Position numbers and translations under genes: made by a program
The notes under the pieces: model-generated
Seen by the model: only the letters and a program-made list of their open reading frames with translations
Database searches by the model: none
What the model was told of the DNA's origin: nothing
In this document: positions 8,185 to 16,795 of the stretch, in pieces
Position numbering within the stretch: the first letter of the stretch is position 1
How the letters are laid out: each line of letters begins with the position of its first letter
From: Burkholderiales bacterium
Lineage (GTDB): Bacteria > Pseudomonadota > Gammaproteobacteria > Burkholderiales > SG8-41
Length of the DNA: 64,000 nucleotides
Direction of reading: 5' to 3'
NCBI GenBank assembly: GCA_036262035.1
Contig: DATAJS010000019.1
Coordinates: 49,383-113,382 of the forward strand

Positions 8185-9603
8185 ATGACATCTCCAGCAC
8201 CACGCGGCGGCGAGCGGAAAGCAGATTCGCTCCAGCGGTTTCTGACGAATTACGCATGCGGTCTGACTTACGACGCGATATCGCCGGCAGCCGCGCATCA
8301 GGCGAAGGTCCGGGTGATCGATACCCTCGGTGCGCTCATCGGCGGCTTCGAAGGCGAATCCGCGCACATGGCGCGTGCCTTGGCCCCGCGGGATGCGGGT
8401 AAGCACGCCGCCACGATCATCGGAACAGGATCGAAAACGACGCTCGAAATGGCGGCATTCGCGAACGCCATCGCGGCGCGTTCCGCGGAAATGATGGACA
8501 TCTACCACTTCCCGGGCAGCTTCGGCGGCCATCCGAGCGACGTCGTGATGCCGGTCTTCGGCGCAGCCGAATGTTCGAGGTCCAGCGGGGTCGATCTCAT
8601 CACGGCGATCGTGCTCGCTTATGAAATCTTCCTCAGGTTCTCGGACGCTTTTCACAACGTCGGTTTCGACGACACGAATTTCGCCTGCATCGCGTCGGCG
8701 GCGGCCGCGGCACGACTGCTGGGGCTCTCGCGCGAGCAGGTCGGAAACAGCATCGCCATCGCGGCGGTGGCAAACGTCGCGCTGAAACAGGTCAGGACGG
8801 ACGAGCTCACCGCGTGGAAAGTGATTGCAACGGGTCACGCCGCGAGGGCGGGTGTCTTTGCGGCGATGCTTGCCGAAGCCGGCGCGCCCGGCCCGAGCCT
8901 GCCGTTCGAAGGCAAGGCGGGGTGGTGCGCTCATGTCGCACGCGAACCCGTGGCCTTCGACCGGATCGGCGGCGCCGGAACGCCGTTCAAGATTCTCGAC
9001 ACGAGGATCAAGCACCGGCCGGCCGCCGGTGAAACGATTTCGACGATCCTCGCCGCCGAGAAAATCGCACCCAGGCTGCAGGGCATCGACCATATCAAGG
9101 TCGTCACGGTCGAGCTTTACAAACGGGCCTTGGAGCGTGCAGGCAGCGGTGAGCATCATTGGCATCCTCGTTCCCCGGACGCCGCGGGTAACAGCATCCC
9201 GTATCTGGCGAGTGTCGCCTTGATGGAAGGCGGGGTGACCCGGGCCTCGTTCGACGACGCGCATCTGGCCAATGCCGATCTGTCGGGGCTCATGCGCAAG
9301 GTGAAGCTGGTCGAGAACGCGGATTTCACGAGGGCGTACGGAAAAACGCCCGTCGAGCATCGCACCCGCATCACGGTCGAAACGAATGACGGGGCGGTTC
9401 ACGTCGCCGAAACGGGCGGAGACGCCGACGATTTATCCGCCGAAAAGAGCGACAGCCAGATCGAAGCCAAATTCCGGAGCCTCACCGAGCCTGCCCTCGG
9501 CCCTCGGCGCGCGTCGAGTCTTCTGAGCCGCCTGTGGGACCTCGAGAAGCTCGGCGACGTCTCGCCGCTGGCCGCCGAGCTCGCATGGCAAGGAGCGCGA
9601 TAG
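8185..9603 (+). CDS. MmgE/PrpD family protein
   Basis: A 472-residue full-length MmgE/PrpD protein. It shows LTYDAISPAAAHQAKVRVIDTLG at the N-terminus, the helix-rich core SAEMMDIYHFPGSFGGHPSD, and a C-terminal region closely resembling the truncated copy at the window start (FEGKAGWC, GGAGTPFKI, GEHHWHP, VEHRTRI). The two are therefore recent paralogues flanking the receptor/flavoprotein genes. At the substrate-lining position the usual DYDD-type motif is replaced by MDIYHFPG, suggesting a changed substrate or mechanism. It is probably cytoplasmic and in the same operon as the preceding gene. Confidence 0.93.
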   Translation: MTSPAPRGGERKADSLQRFLTNYACGLTYDAISPAAAHQAKVRVIDTLGALIGGFEGESAHMARALAPRDAGKHAATIIGTGSKTTLEMAAFANAIAARSAEMMDIYHFPGSFGGHPSDVVMPVFGAAECSRSSGVDLITAIVLAYEIFLRFSDAFHNVGFDDTNFACIASAAAAARLLGLSREQVGNSIAIAAVANVALKQVRTDELTAWKVIATGHAARAGVFAAMLAEAGAPGPSLPFEGKAGWCAHVAREPVAFDRIGGAGTPFKILDTRIKHRPAAGETISTILAAEKIAPRLQGIDHIKVVTVELYKRALERAGSGEHHWHPRSPDAAGNSIPYLASVALMEGGVTRASFDDAHLANADLSGLMRKVKLVENADFTRAYGKTPVEHRTRITVETNDGAVHVAETGGDADDLSAEKSDSQIEAKFRSLTEPALGPRRASSLLSRLWDLEKLGDVSPLAAELAWQGAR

Positions 9604-9730
9604 GGATGACTGCGCCCGCATCGAACGACAGTTCGTCGCGGATCGCGCGGGGCATCGCTGCGCGCGTGCCGGCGGGAATCAGGGCCGACTAGCCGTGCGG
9701 GCGTCGAATTCCAATGGCTACCGGGTTGGC

Positions 9731-10690
9731 ATGAAATGGCTGTTGTCGATGGTCGTCGCGATATCGTGCGCCGCATGGGGTGGGCAATACGACGGTTATC
9801 CCGAGCGCCCCGTACGAGTGGTCGTGCCCTACGCGCCGGGCGGCGCAATCGATATATCGGCGCGCCTGCTAGGCGACAGCCTGAGCAGGAATCTGGGCAG
9901 GCAATTCGTGGTGGACAACCGACCCGGCGCCGGCGGCACGATAGCCTACGGACTGGTCGCGAAGTCGCGGGCCGACGGCTACACGCTATTGGCGATCGGC
10001 GTCGACTTCACGATGACGCCGTCGCTTTACCAGAACCTGCCTTACGATCCGCTGCGATCGTTTTCCCCGGTGTCGCTGGTGAGCGAGTCTCCGTTTCTGC
10101 TGGTGGTGCATCCCTCCTCGGCGGTGAATTCGGTGAACGAACTCGTCGAGCTCGCCAAGGCGAAGCCAGGCTCTCTGAACTTTGCGTCGGGCGGACAGGG
10201 TAGCTCGCTGCATGTCGCTCTCGAGCTGTTCAAGCTGCTGGCGCGCGTGGACATCGTGCATGTGCCCTACAAAGGCGGAGGGCCCGCGTTGAGCGCCGCG
10301 GTCGCAGGACAGGTGCACGGCATGTTCGCAAACTCGGTATCCGCTCTGCCGCATGTGCGATCGGGGAAGCTGCGGGCGATCGCCGTTACGAGCGGGACAC
10401 GTTCCGAGGCCTTTCCCGAGTTGCCGACGGTTTCCGCATCGGGCGTGCCGGGTTACGAGATCGCGGCGTGGCATGCATGGCTTGCGCCTGCGGGGACACC
10501 CTCCGCCATTGTCGCCCGCCTGAGCGAGGCGCTTGCAAAGGCCATCCGCTCGGCGGATGTGTCGAACAGGCTCGAGGCGGACGCCGGCAAGCCGCTCGGC
10601 AGCAGCCCCGACGAGCTGCGCCGGCATTTGAGCAACGAGCTTGCGAAGTTCTCCAAAGTCATCAAGGCGGGCGGGATACGCATCGAGTAA
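9731..10690 (+). CDS. Bug/TctC-family periplasmic solute-binding protein
   Basis: A 319-residue orphan tricarboxylate-type receptor. The ATG at 9731 gives a short signal peptide (MKWLLSMVVAISCAAWGG); a GTG start 12 codons upstream is possible but gives a poorer leader. Canonical family motifs are present: YPERPVRVVVPYAPGGAIDI, DNRPGAGG, ADGYTLLAIG and HVPYKGGGPAL. It is followed after 54 bases by the isocitrate lyase/PEP-mutase family gene. The 127-base gap before it, after the PrpD-like gene, contains no recognisable gene and may carry its own promoter. Confidence 0.92.
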   Translation: MKWLLSMVVAISCAAWGGQYDGYPERPVRVVVPYAPGGAIDISARLLGDSLSRNLGRQFVVDNRPGAGGTIAYGLVAKSRADGYTLLAIGVDFTMTPSLYQNLPYDPLRSFSPVSLVSESPFLLVVHPSSAVNSVNELVELAKAKPGSLNFASGGQGSSLHVALELFKLLARVDIVHVPYKGGGPALSAAVAGQVHGMFANSVSALPHVRSGKLRAIAVTSGTRSEAFPELPTVSASGVPGYEIAAWHAWLAPAGTPSAIVARLSEALAKAIRSADVSNRLEADAGKPLGSSPDELRRHLSNELAKFSKVIKAGGIRIE

Positions 10691-10744
10691 GACCGCGCGG
10701 GTTTCATGTCCGCTCTCCAGTTTCCAACCTGAAGGATCAGCGCC

Positions 10745-11683
10745 GTGGCCGACACGACCAAACGGAAGACCACCCGACTCAAGGAGCTGTACGCCCGTAC
10801 GGACCGAATCCTGATCTGTATCAGCGCGCCGTCGCCCTACGGCGCGAAGCTGATCGAGGCCGCGGGCTTCGAGTACACCTATGCGGCGGGAGGCGTCACC
10901 GGATCGTCGATGATGGCGATGCCGGACAACGGAACGATCAGCCTCACCGAGTTCGTGTGGATGGCCAAGCTGATCGCGGATGCGGTCACGATACCGGTGG
11001 CCGCGGACGTCGACACCTGCTTCGGAGGGATATTCCACGTGCAGCGCGCCGTGAGCGAGCTGATCAGGGCGGGGCTCGCGGGCATACGCATCGAAGACCA
11101 GCCTTTCATCGGCAAGCGCTTCGGGGGCGCGGCCGGCAAGGAAGTGATTCCGATGGCCGAAGCGGTGGCCAAGTACCGCGTTGCGATCGATACGCGCAAC
11201 GCGATGGACCCCGACTTCCAGGTCATCGCGCGATGCGAGGCGCTCACCGCGTCCAATTCGCGAGGCCTACCTGAGGCGATCGAACGCATGCAAGCCTACA
11301 AGGCCGCCGGCGCCGATGTCCTGCACCTGGAAGGACCGCGTTCGATCGACGACATCAAAGCGGTTCGTGCGGCCGTCGACGGCCCGCTGACTGCGAACTT
11401 CTACAATCTTCCCGAAGATCTGGCGCCCGAAGACGCATTCGCCCTCGGGCTGACCGAGGCGCGATATCCGCGATTGTTGTCGGGCGCCATGCATACTGCG
11501 GGCTGGGACGTGTTGCAGCGTTTCAAGGCGCAGGGCTATCAGGGCGTGAAGGATTTCTACAAACTCTTTCCCGGCGACCTCGAGTCACGCGCGCCCGACG
11601 TTTCGAAATCGAGCGGCATACAGGAGATGGAAGAGAAGTATCTGCCGCCTGAGCTGTTGCAGAAATATGCGCGCAAGCCATAG
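10745..11683 (+). CDS. Isocitrate lyase/PEP mutase superfamily protein with variant active-site motif
   Basis: A 312-residue TIM-barrel protein of the superfamily that includes 2-methylisocitrate lyase (PrpB), oxaloacetate decarboxylase and PEP mutase. Metal-binding landmarks are intact: AADVDT (Asp88, Asp90) and GIRIEDQ (Glu117, Asp118). The lyase loop, normally Lys-Arg/Lys-Cys-Gly-His, reads KRFGG at residues 124-128, so the catalytic Cys and His are replaced by Phe and Gly. A classical C-C lyase reaction is therefore doubtful, and decarboxylase, hydrolase or other activity is possible. The GTG at 10745 is used as start. With PrpD-like neighbours it may complete a methylcitrate-like route. 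Confidence 0.85.
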   Translation: MADTTKRKTTRLKELYARTDRILICISAPSPYGAKLIEAAGFEYTYAAGGVTGSSMMAMPDNGTISLTEFVWMAKLIADAVTIPVAADVDTCFGGIFHVQRAVSELIRAGLAGIRIEDQPFIGKRFGGAAGKEVIPMAEAVAKYRVAIDTRNAMDPDFQVIARCEALTASNSRGLPEAIERMQAYKAAGADVLHLEGPRSIDDIKAVRAAVDGPLTANFYNLPEDLAPEDAFALGLTEARYPRLLSGAMHTAGWDVLQRFKAQGYQGVKDFYKLFPGDLESRAPDVSKSSGIQEMEEKYLPPELLQKYARKP

Positions 11684-11752
11684 CGCCGCCGTTCCGCACG
11701 ACGCATAGCCGATGTTCAAGATAGTGCACCGAAACTTCAGATACCCCGCGAA

Positions 11753-12454
11753 ATGAAATCGACCACGATCAGACGATCCGTCAAAAAAGAAAAAACCCGA
11801 CCGATCCAGCCCGCCCGCGGCTCTCAGGGCGGTCATGCTTATGAAAAGCTCCGCGCGCTCGTCAAGGACGGCGTGCTGAAGCCGGGCGACAGGGTCATCG
11901 AGGCGACCGTTGCGCAGCAGCTCGGCGTGAGCCGCACGCCGGTGCGCGACGCAATTCGCCGGCTCGAGGCGGAAGGCCTGCTGGACTACGAGCCGCGCGC
12001 CGGCCTCGTGGTTGCGAAGCTCGACCGCCGCGGCGTCGCGGAGCTGTACGAGATGCGCGAGGTGCTCGAAGGCACGTCCGCCCGTCTCTTCACGCGCCAC
12101 GCGTCGGATATGGAGGTACAGGAGCTCGTGGAGCTGGTGGAGCTCGAGCGCGACCTGCAGGCGAAGCCGGAAGAGCTCGGAGCCCACAACCTGAAGTTTC
12201 ACCGGCAGATCCATCGCGGCGCCCACAACCGATTCCTCGAAAGAGCGTTGCGGGCGGTGAACGCCGTGCGCTGGCTCCTGGGGCCGACTCAGATGTCGGA
12301 CGCACCACGGGCTGCACAAGCGTTACAGGAACACGCGGAGCTGGTGGAGGCGATAAGCAAGCGCGACGCCGAGCGCGCCGAGTCTGTCGCGCGCAAGCAC
12401 CTGCGCTCGGCGCAAGCGCGCCGGATGAAGACGTTGTTTCCGCAGGATGATTGA
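11753..12454 (+). CDS. GntR-family transcriptional regulator (FCD/FadR subfamily)
   Basis: A 233-residue regulator. Residues about 30-95 form the winged helix: AYEKLRALVKDGVLKPGDRV, then VAQQLGVSRTPVRDAIRRLEAEGL. The C-terminal half is all-helical with FCD-domain metal-site candidates (FHRQIHRGAHN, ALQEHAELVEAI), typical of regulators that sense organic acids. The N-terminus is unusually basic. It is probably the local regulator of the carboxylate island and may itself be autoregulated. Its end overlaps the next Bug gene by eight bases, so the receptor and its regulator are coupled. Effector and operator are not visible. Confidence 0.92.
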   Translation: MKSTTIRRSVKKEKTRPIQPARGSQGGHAYEKLRALVKDGVLKPGDRVIEATVAQQLGVSRTPVRDAIRRLEAEGLLDYEPRAGLVVAKLDRRGVAELYEMREVLEGTSARLFTRHASDMEVQELVELVELERDLQAKPEELGAHNLKFHRQIHRGAHNRFLERALRAVNAVRWLLGPTQMSDAPRAAQALQEHAELVEAISKRDAERAESVARKHLRSAQARRMKTLFPQDD

Positions 12455-13445
12455 AGCGCGCGCAGGCGAGCGCCTGCACCGGGCGCTCGGTATGATCGGA
12501 ATCGCGTGCAGCGTGTGGTCGCATGCCGCGTGCGCGCAGGGCACCTCGGACTATCCGATCAAGCCCGTGCGCGTGCTGGTGGGACTTGCGCCCGGCGGCG
12601 CCAACGACGTTCAAACCCGCCTGTTTGCGCAAAGGCTGGGCGATGCGTTCGGCAAGGTGTTCCTCGTCGAAAACCGGCCGGGCGCAGGCGGCATCGTTGC
12701 GTATCGCGCAGTCGCGTCGTCCGCACCGGACGGCTATACCCTGCTGGGCGCTTCCGGCGGATTCACCATCGCACCTGTCGCGTACCCGAACCAGCATCTC
12801 GATCCGGTCAGGGAGCTCGAGCCGATTTCCCTGATCGTGCAAGCGCCTTTCCTGCTGCTGGTTCATCCATCCGTGCCGGTGAAATCGGTAAAGGGCCTGA
12901 TCGCGCTCGCCAAAGCCAAGCCCGGCGCACTCTCTTACGGCTCGGCCGGGCAGGGGTCCTCCAACCATCTTGCTTTCGCGCTGTTCACGACTATTGCGAA
13001 GCTCGATATCGTCCACGTCCCGTACCGGGGCGCGGGGCCGGCACTCGTCGATACGCTTTCAGGCCAGGTGCAGCTCGCCATGGCGAACGTGATCTCCAGC
13101 CTGCATTACGCAAAAGCCGGAAAGCTGCGCGCGGTGGCGGTCTCGACGAAGGCGCGATCCCCCGCCGTGCCGGAGCTGCCGACCATGGCCGAAGCGGGCG
13201 TGCCCGGATACGAGGTGAGCACCTGGCACGCATGGTTTGCGCCGGCCCGTACGCCTGCGCCTGTCATCCGAAAGCTCAATAGCGAGCTGGCGAAAGCGGC
13301 GAAAGCGCCCGAAGTCACGGCCCGCCTCGCCCCCGACGGCGTTCAAAGCATCGGCAGCTCTCCGGAGCAGTTGCGCGAGTTCGTCGCCGCCGATATATCG
13401 CGGTGGCGGAAGGTCGTAAACGAAGGCGGCATCCGGCTCGAGTGA
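12447..13445 (+). CDS. Bug/TctC-family periplasmic solute-binding protein
   Basis: A 332-residue orphan tricarboxylate-type receptor. The ATG at 12447 overlaps the GntR gene; an internal ATG at 12492 would give a shorter leader (MIGIACSVWSHAACA). Motifs YPIKPVRVLVGLAPGG, ENRPGAGG, PDGYTLLGA and HVPYRGAGPAL are intact. It resembles the receptor at 9731 more than the others (shared SEL/LREFVA C-terminal pattern and AWHAW/TWHAWFAPA region). Translational coupling to the GntR regulator suggests the imported ligand or its product is what the regulator senses. No permease genes are adjacent. Confidence 0.92.
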   Translation: MIEARAGERLHRALGMIGIACSVWSHAACAQGTSDYPIKPVRVLVGLAPGGANDVQTRLFAQRLGDAFGKVFLVENRPGAGGIVAYRAVASSAPDGYTLLGASGGFTIAPVAYPNQHLDPVRELEPISLIVQAPFLLLVHPSVPVKSVKGLIALAKAKPGALSYGSAGQGSSNHLAFALFTTIAKLDIVHVPYRGAGPALVDTLSGQVQLAMANVISSLHYAKAGKLRAVAVSTKARSPAVPELPTMAEAGVPGYEVSTWHAWFAPARTPAPVIRKLNSELAKAAKAPEVTARLAPDGVQSIGSSPEQLREFVAADISRWRKVVNEGGIRLE

Positions 13446-13630
13446 AGGTCGTGGCGGCCGCTCGCATTCGGGAGGCCGAAGCGCGAGCACGTCGATCCGA
13501 GCCGCGGCCGCGCGGATTCCCGGGTATCAGAAGTTGAGCGTTCTGCGGCAGTAGGCGTATGCGGCCATCTTGAGGCCATCGGTACGTGGATTGCGTATCG
13601 CGCCCACACAGCAAGCACGAACAGGCGGGG

Positions 13631-15412
13631 ATGAACTCCATTAGGCTGGGATGGGCGGTCGCGTCGCTCGTCACCGTTTTGTCATGGCCTCCTGCTGACG
13701 GCGCCGCGCAATCGAAACCAGCCGCGGGCGCAGAATGGCCGATGGCGGGTAAGGATTACGCGAACACTCGATTTTCGGAGCTGGCCGAGATCAGTTCCGC
13801 CAACGCCAAAGACCTCAGGCTCGCATTCACCTTTTCCACGGGTGTCGTGCGCGGACATGAAGCCGCTCCGGTCGTCGTCGGCCACACGATGTATATCGTG
13901 ACGCCGTATCCGAACATTCTCTACGCGCTCGACCTGACAAAGCCCGGGGCTCCGACCAAGTGGAAGTTCGAGCCGAAGCCCCTCGCCGCGGCGCAGGGCG
14001 TTGCGTGCTGCGACGTCGTCAACCGCGGCGTGGCTTACTCGAACGGCAGGATCTACTTCAGCACCCTCGACGGGCAGACGATCGCGGTAGACGCGCAAAG
14101 CGGCAAGCAAGCATGGCGCGTCAAGCTCGGGGACATCACGCGCGGCGAGACGATCACGATGGCGCCGCTCGTGGTGAAAGACAAGGTTCTCGTCGGCAAC
14201 AGCGGCGGTGAATACGGCGTGCGCGGCTGGCTCACCGCGCTCGATGCGGCGAGCGGCAAGATCGTCTGGCGTGCCTATAGCACCGGGCCCGACAAGGATG
14301 TGCTGATCGGGCCGAAGTTCAAGCCGTTCTACGCGACCGACCAGGGCAAGGACCTCGGCGTGTCGAGCTGGCCCTCGGAGGCGTGGAAGATCGGCGGCGG
14401 GACCGTGTGGGGTTTCGTTTCTTACGATCCCGAGCTCAACCTCGTCTACTACGGGACTGCCAACCCGGGTCCGTGGAATCCGCATCAGCGGCCGGGCGAC
14501 AACAAGTGGACGTCCGGCATCTTCGCGCGCGACGCCGACACCGGCGAAGCGCGGTGGTTCTACCAGACGAGCCCGCACGACGTGCACGACTGGGACGGCG
14601 TCAACGAAAATGTCCTCGTCGACCTCGACATCAAAGGCGCGAAGCGCAAGGTGCTCGTGCATCCCGACCGCAACGGCTACGTCTATGTGATCGATCGTGC
14701 GAGCGGCGAGGTCCTCAGCGCGGAGCCGTATGCGTACATCACCACGTCGTCCGGTGTCGATCTGAAAACGGGGCGCCTGCGATACGCCCCGGAGATGGAG
14801 CCAAAGCTCGGGCGTGTGGTGCGCGGCGCGTGTCCCGGATCGGCCGGGGCGAAGGATTGGCAGCCCTCCGCGTATTCGCCGCGCACGCGGCTTCTGTACG
14901 TGCCGCAGCAAAACATCTGCCAGGACGTCGAGGCCTCGCAGACGAGCTACATCGCCGGCACGCCTTACGTCGGCATGGACGTGCGGATGCGCCCCGGACC
15001 CGGAGGCCATCGTGGCGAATTCAGCGCGTGGGACCCCGCGCTGGGCAGGAAGATGTGGAGCGTCAAAGAAGACCTGCCGGTGTGGTCGGGCGCACTCGTG
15101 ACGGCGGGGGACGTCGCGTTCTACGGGACCATGGACGGCTGGTTCAAGGCGGTCGACGCGAGGTCGGGTTCGCTCGTGTGGCAGTTCAAGACCGGCTCGG
15201 GGATCGTCGGCCAGCCGATGAGCTATCAGGGACCGGACGGGAAGCAGTACGTGGCGATACTGTCGGGCATCGGTGGCTGGCCCGGCGCGATAGTCGCCGG
15301 CGACCTCGATGTGCGCGACGGCACCGCGGCGGCGGGTTGGGGCAATGTGCTGAAGGACTTGCCGCAGAAGACCACCAAAGGCGGGATGCTGTATGTCTTC
15401 GCGCTGCCTTAG
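13631..15412 (+). CDS. PQQ-dependent alcohol dehydrogenase, lanthanide-type signature
   Basis: A 593-residue periplasmic quinoprotein with an eight-bladed propeller. The ATG at 13631 follows a GCGGGG site and encodes a signal peptide cleaved near ADGAAQ. Cys126-Cys127 form the vicinal disulphide that stacks on PQQ. The catalytic region reads HDWDGVNEN: Asp320 is the likely catalytic base and Asp322, two residues on, is the extra acidic ligand seen in lanthanide-dependent XoxF/ExaF-type enzymes (Ala in the calcium MxaF type). The bacterial quinoprotein repeats (WQPSAYSPRT, GEFSAWDP, YGTMDGWFKAVDARSG) are present. It heads an operon with a substrate-binding partner, cytochrome c and a caa3 oxidase. 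The alcohol oxidised is not evident. Confidence 0.92.
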   Translation: MNSIRLGWAVASLVTVLSWPPADGAAQSKPAAGAEWPMAGKDYANTRFSELAEISSANAKDLRLAFTFSTGVVRGHEAAPVVVGHTMYIVTPYPNILYALDLTKPGAPTKWKFEPKPLAAAQGVACCDVVNRGVAYSNGRIYFSTLDGQTIAVDAQSGKQAWRVKLGDITRGETITMAPLVVKDKVLVGNSGGEYGVRGWLTALDAASGKIVWRAYSTGPDKDVLIGPKFKPFYATDQGKDLGVSSWPSEAWKIGGGTVWGFVSYDPELNLVYYGTANPGPWNPHQRPGDNKWTSGIFARDADTGEARWFYQTSPHDVHDWDGVNENVLVDLDIKGAKRKVLVHPDRNGYVYVIDRASGEVLSAEPYAYITTSSGVDLKTGRLRYAPEMEPKLGRVVRGACPGSAGAKDWQPSAYSPRTRLLYVPQQNICQDVEASQTSYIAGTPYVGMDVRMRPGPGGHRGEFSAWDPALGRKMWSVKEDLPVWSGALVTAGDVAFYGTMDGWFKAVDARSGSLVWQFKTGSGIVGQPMSYQGPDGKQYVAILSGIGGWPGAIVAGDLDVRDGTAAAGWGNVLKDLPQKTTKGGMLYVFALP

Positions 15413-16247
15413 CAGGCGCAGGGGCGGTCCGCGTAGGGGCTGCGCCGCGCTGCTCCTGGCGATGGCCTTGTGCGCCGCGCCGGCCGGCGCAGAAGGCCAA
15501 CTTCGTCTGTGCGCGGATCCGCACAACCTCCCCTACTCGAGCGAAAGCGGCGCCGGTTTCGAAAACCGCATCATGGAGCTGGTGGGGAAGGCAATGCGCG
15601 TGCGCGTCACCCCGGTATGGCTGCCGCAGGGGCGGGGTTACGTCAGGAAGACGCTCAACGCGGGGCTTTGCGATGTCATTGCCGGCGTTCCCTCCGACTT
15701 CGGGCCGGTGCGTACCACGATGCCGTATTACCGCTCGGCCTACGTATTCGTTTCGCGCGCGAATGCAGGTGAGGCCTATCGCACGTTCGACGATCCGCGA
15801 CTCGCGACCGCGAAGATCGGCGTTCAACTCATCGGCGACGATCTCGCCGCTACACCCCCGGGACATGCGCTCGCGGCGCGCGGGCTGGTCGACAACGTAA
15901 CCGGCTACGCGATCTACGGTGAGCGCCCGCAAGTGCAGCGTATGGTCGATGACGTCGCGAGCGGCGCGCTCGACGTGGCGCTGGCCTGGGGGCCGCAGGC
16001 CGGGTATTTCGCCTCCCGCGCTCCGGTGCCGCTGCAAGTCGCCATCGCCGAGGCGCCGCCGGAGCTCCCGGGCATCCCGTTCTCATTTTCGATGTCGATG
16101 GGTGTCCGTAAAGGCGACACCGCGCTTCTGCATTCGCTCGATGCGGCGCTGTCGAAAATACGGCCGGCGATCGATGCGATCCTCACGGAATACAGGATCC
16201 CTCGGGTGGACTTCACATCGAGCCGGCGCGCGGAGGCAAGGCCGTGA
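15393..16247 (+). CDS. Quinoprotein dehydrogenase-associated periplasmic binding protein (MoxJ/XoxJ-like)
   Basis: A 284-residue protein of the extracellular solute-binding family 3 fold, of the type encoded beside PQQ dehydrogenases and thought to help their maturation or activation. The start at 15393 overlaps the dehydrogenase gene by 20 bases. A signal peptide ends at about residue 33 (CAAPAGAEG). The mature part begins LRLCADPHNLPYSS and contains GYVRKTLNAGLCDVIAGVP and MPYYRSAYVFV, which are subgroup hallmarks. It ends in a GTGA overlap with the cytochrome c gene. It is probably not a transport receptor, since no ABC genes are nearby. Confidence 0.88.
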   Translation: MSSRCLSRRRGGPRRGCAALLLAMALCAAPAGAEGQLRLCADPHNLPYSSESGAGFENRIMELVGKAMRVRVTPVWLPQGRGYVRKTLNAGLCDVIAGVPSDFGPVRTTMPYYRSAYVFVSRANAGEAYRTFDDPRLATAKIGVQLIGDDLAATPPGHALAARGLVDNVTGYAIYGERPQVQRMVDDVASGALDVALAWGPQAGYFASRAPVPLQVAIAEAPPELPGIPFSFSMSMGVRKGDTALLHSLDAALSKIRPAIDAILTEYRIPRVDFTSSRRAEARP

Positions 16248-16795
16248 GCGCGCGATTCCCGATCGTGGCGACCGCCGCCGTCCTCGCCGTCTTTTCGGCG
16301 GGTTGCGAACGCGAGGCGCGCCGGTTCACGGAGGCTGCTTCGCAATCGGCGCCGGCCGATGCCGTGCGTGCATCTTCGCTGCAGGCCGGCGGAGCCTCGC
16401 AGCCATCGCTGCCTGCGACGAATCCGTACGAAGAGAACGCGTACGCCGTGTCTCAGGGACAACGGCTGTTCACTGCGTTCAACTGCGTCGGCTGTCATGC
16501 GCATGGGGGCGGAGGGATGGGGCCCGCTTTGATGGACGACAAGTGGATCTACGGCGCGAAGCCGGCGAATATCTACCAGACGATCGTGCAGGGCAGGCCG
16601 AACGGCATGCCTTCGTTCGGCGGGAAGATCGCCGACGCGCAGGTGTGGCAAATCGTCGCCTATGTGCGCTCGATGAGCGGGCAGCTCGACGCCGCGACTG
16701 CGCCGGGGCGCACCGACAGCCTGGCTGCGTCGAAGCCCGAATCGACGCGCGAGCGCGAGACGCCGCGGCAGGGCGGCACCGCGCATCCACGATGA
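16244..16795 (+). CDS. Lipoprotein c-type cytochrome
   Basis: A 183-residue monohaem cytochrome c. The GTG at 16244 overlaps the previous stop. Residues 1-21 form a lipoprotein signal with lipobox FSAGC, so Cys21 is probably lipidated and the protein membrane-anchored in the periplasm. The haem motif is CVGCH (residues 81-85), with a likely Met ligand in NGMPSFGG. A low-complexity charged tail follows the domain. It lies between the quinoprotein and oxidase genes and is well placed to carry electrons from reduced PQQ enzyme to the caa3 oxidase. It ends in an ATGA overlap with coxB. Confidence 0.9.
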   Translation: MSARFPIVATAAVLAVFSAGCEREARRFTEAASQSAPADAVRASSLQAGGASQPSLPATNPYEENAYAVSQGQRLFTAFNCVGCHAHGGGGMGPALMDDKWIYGAKPANIYQTIVQGRPNGMPSFGGKIADAQVWQIVAYVRSMSGQLDAATAPGRTDSLAASKPESTRERETPRQGGTAHPR

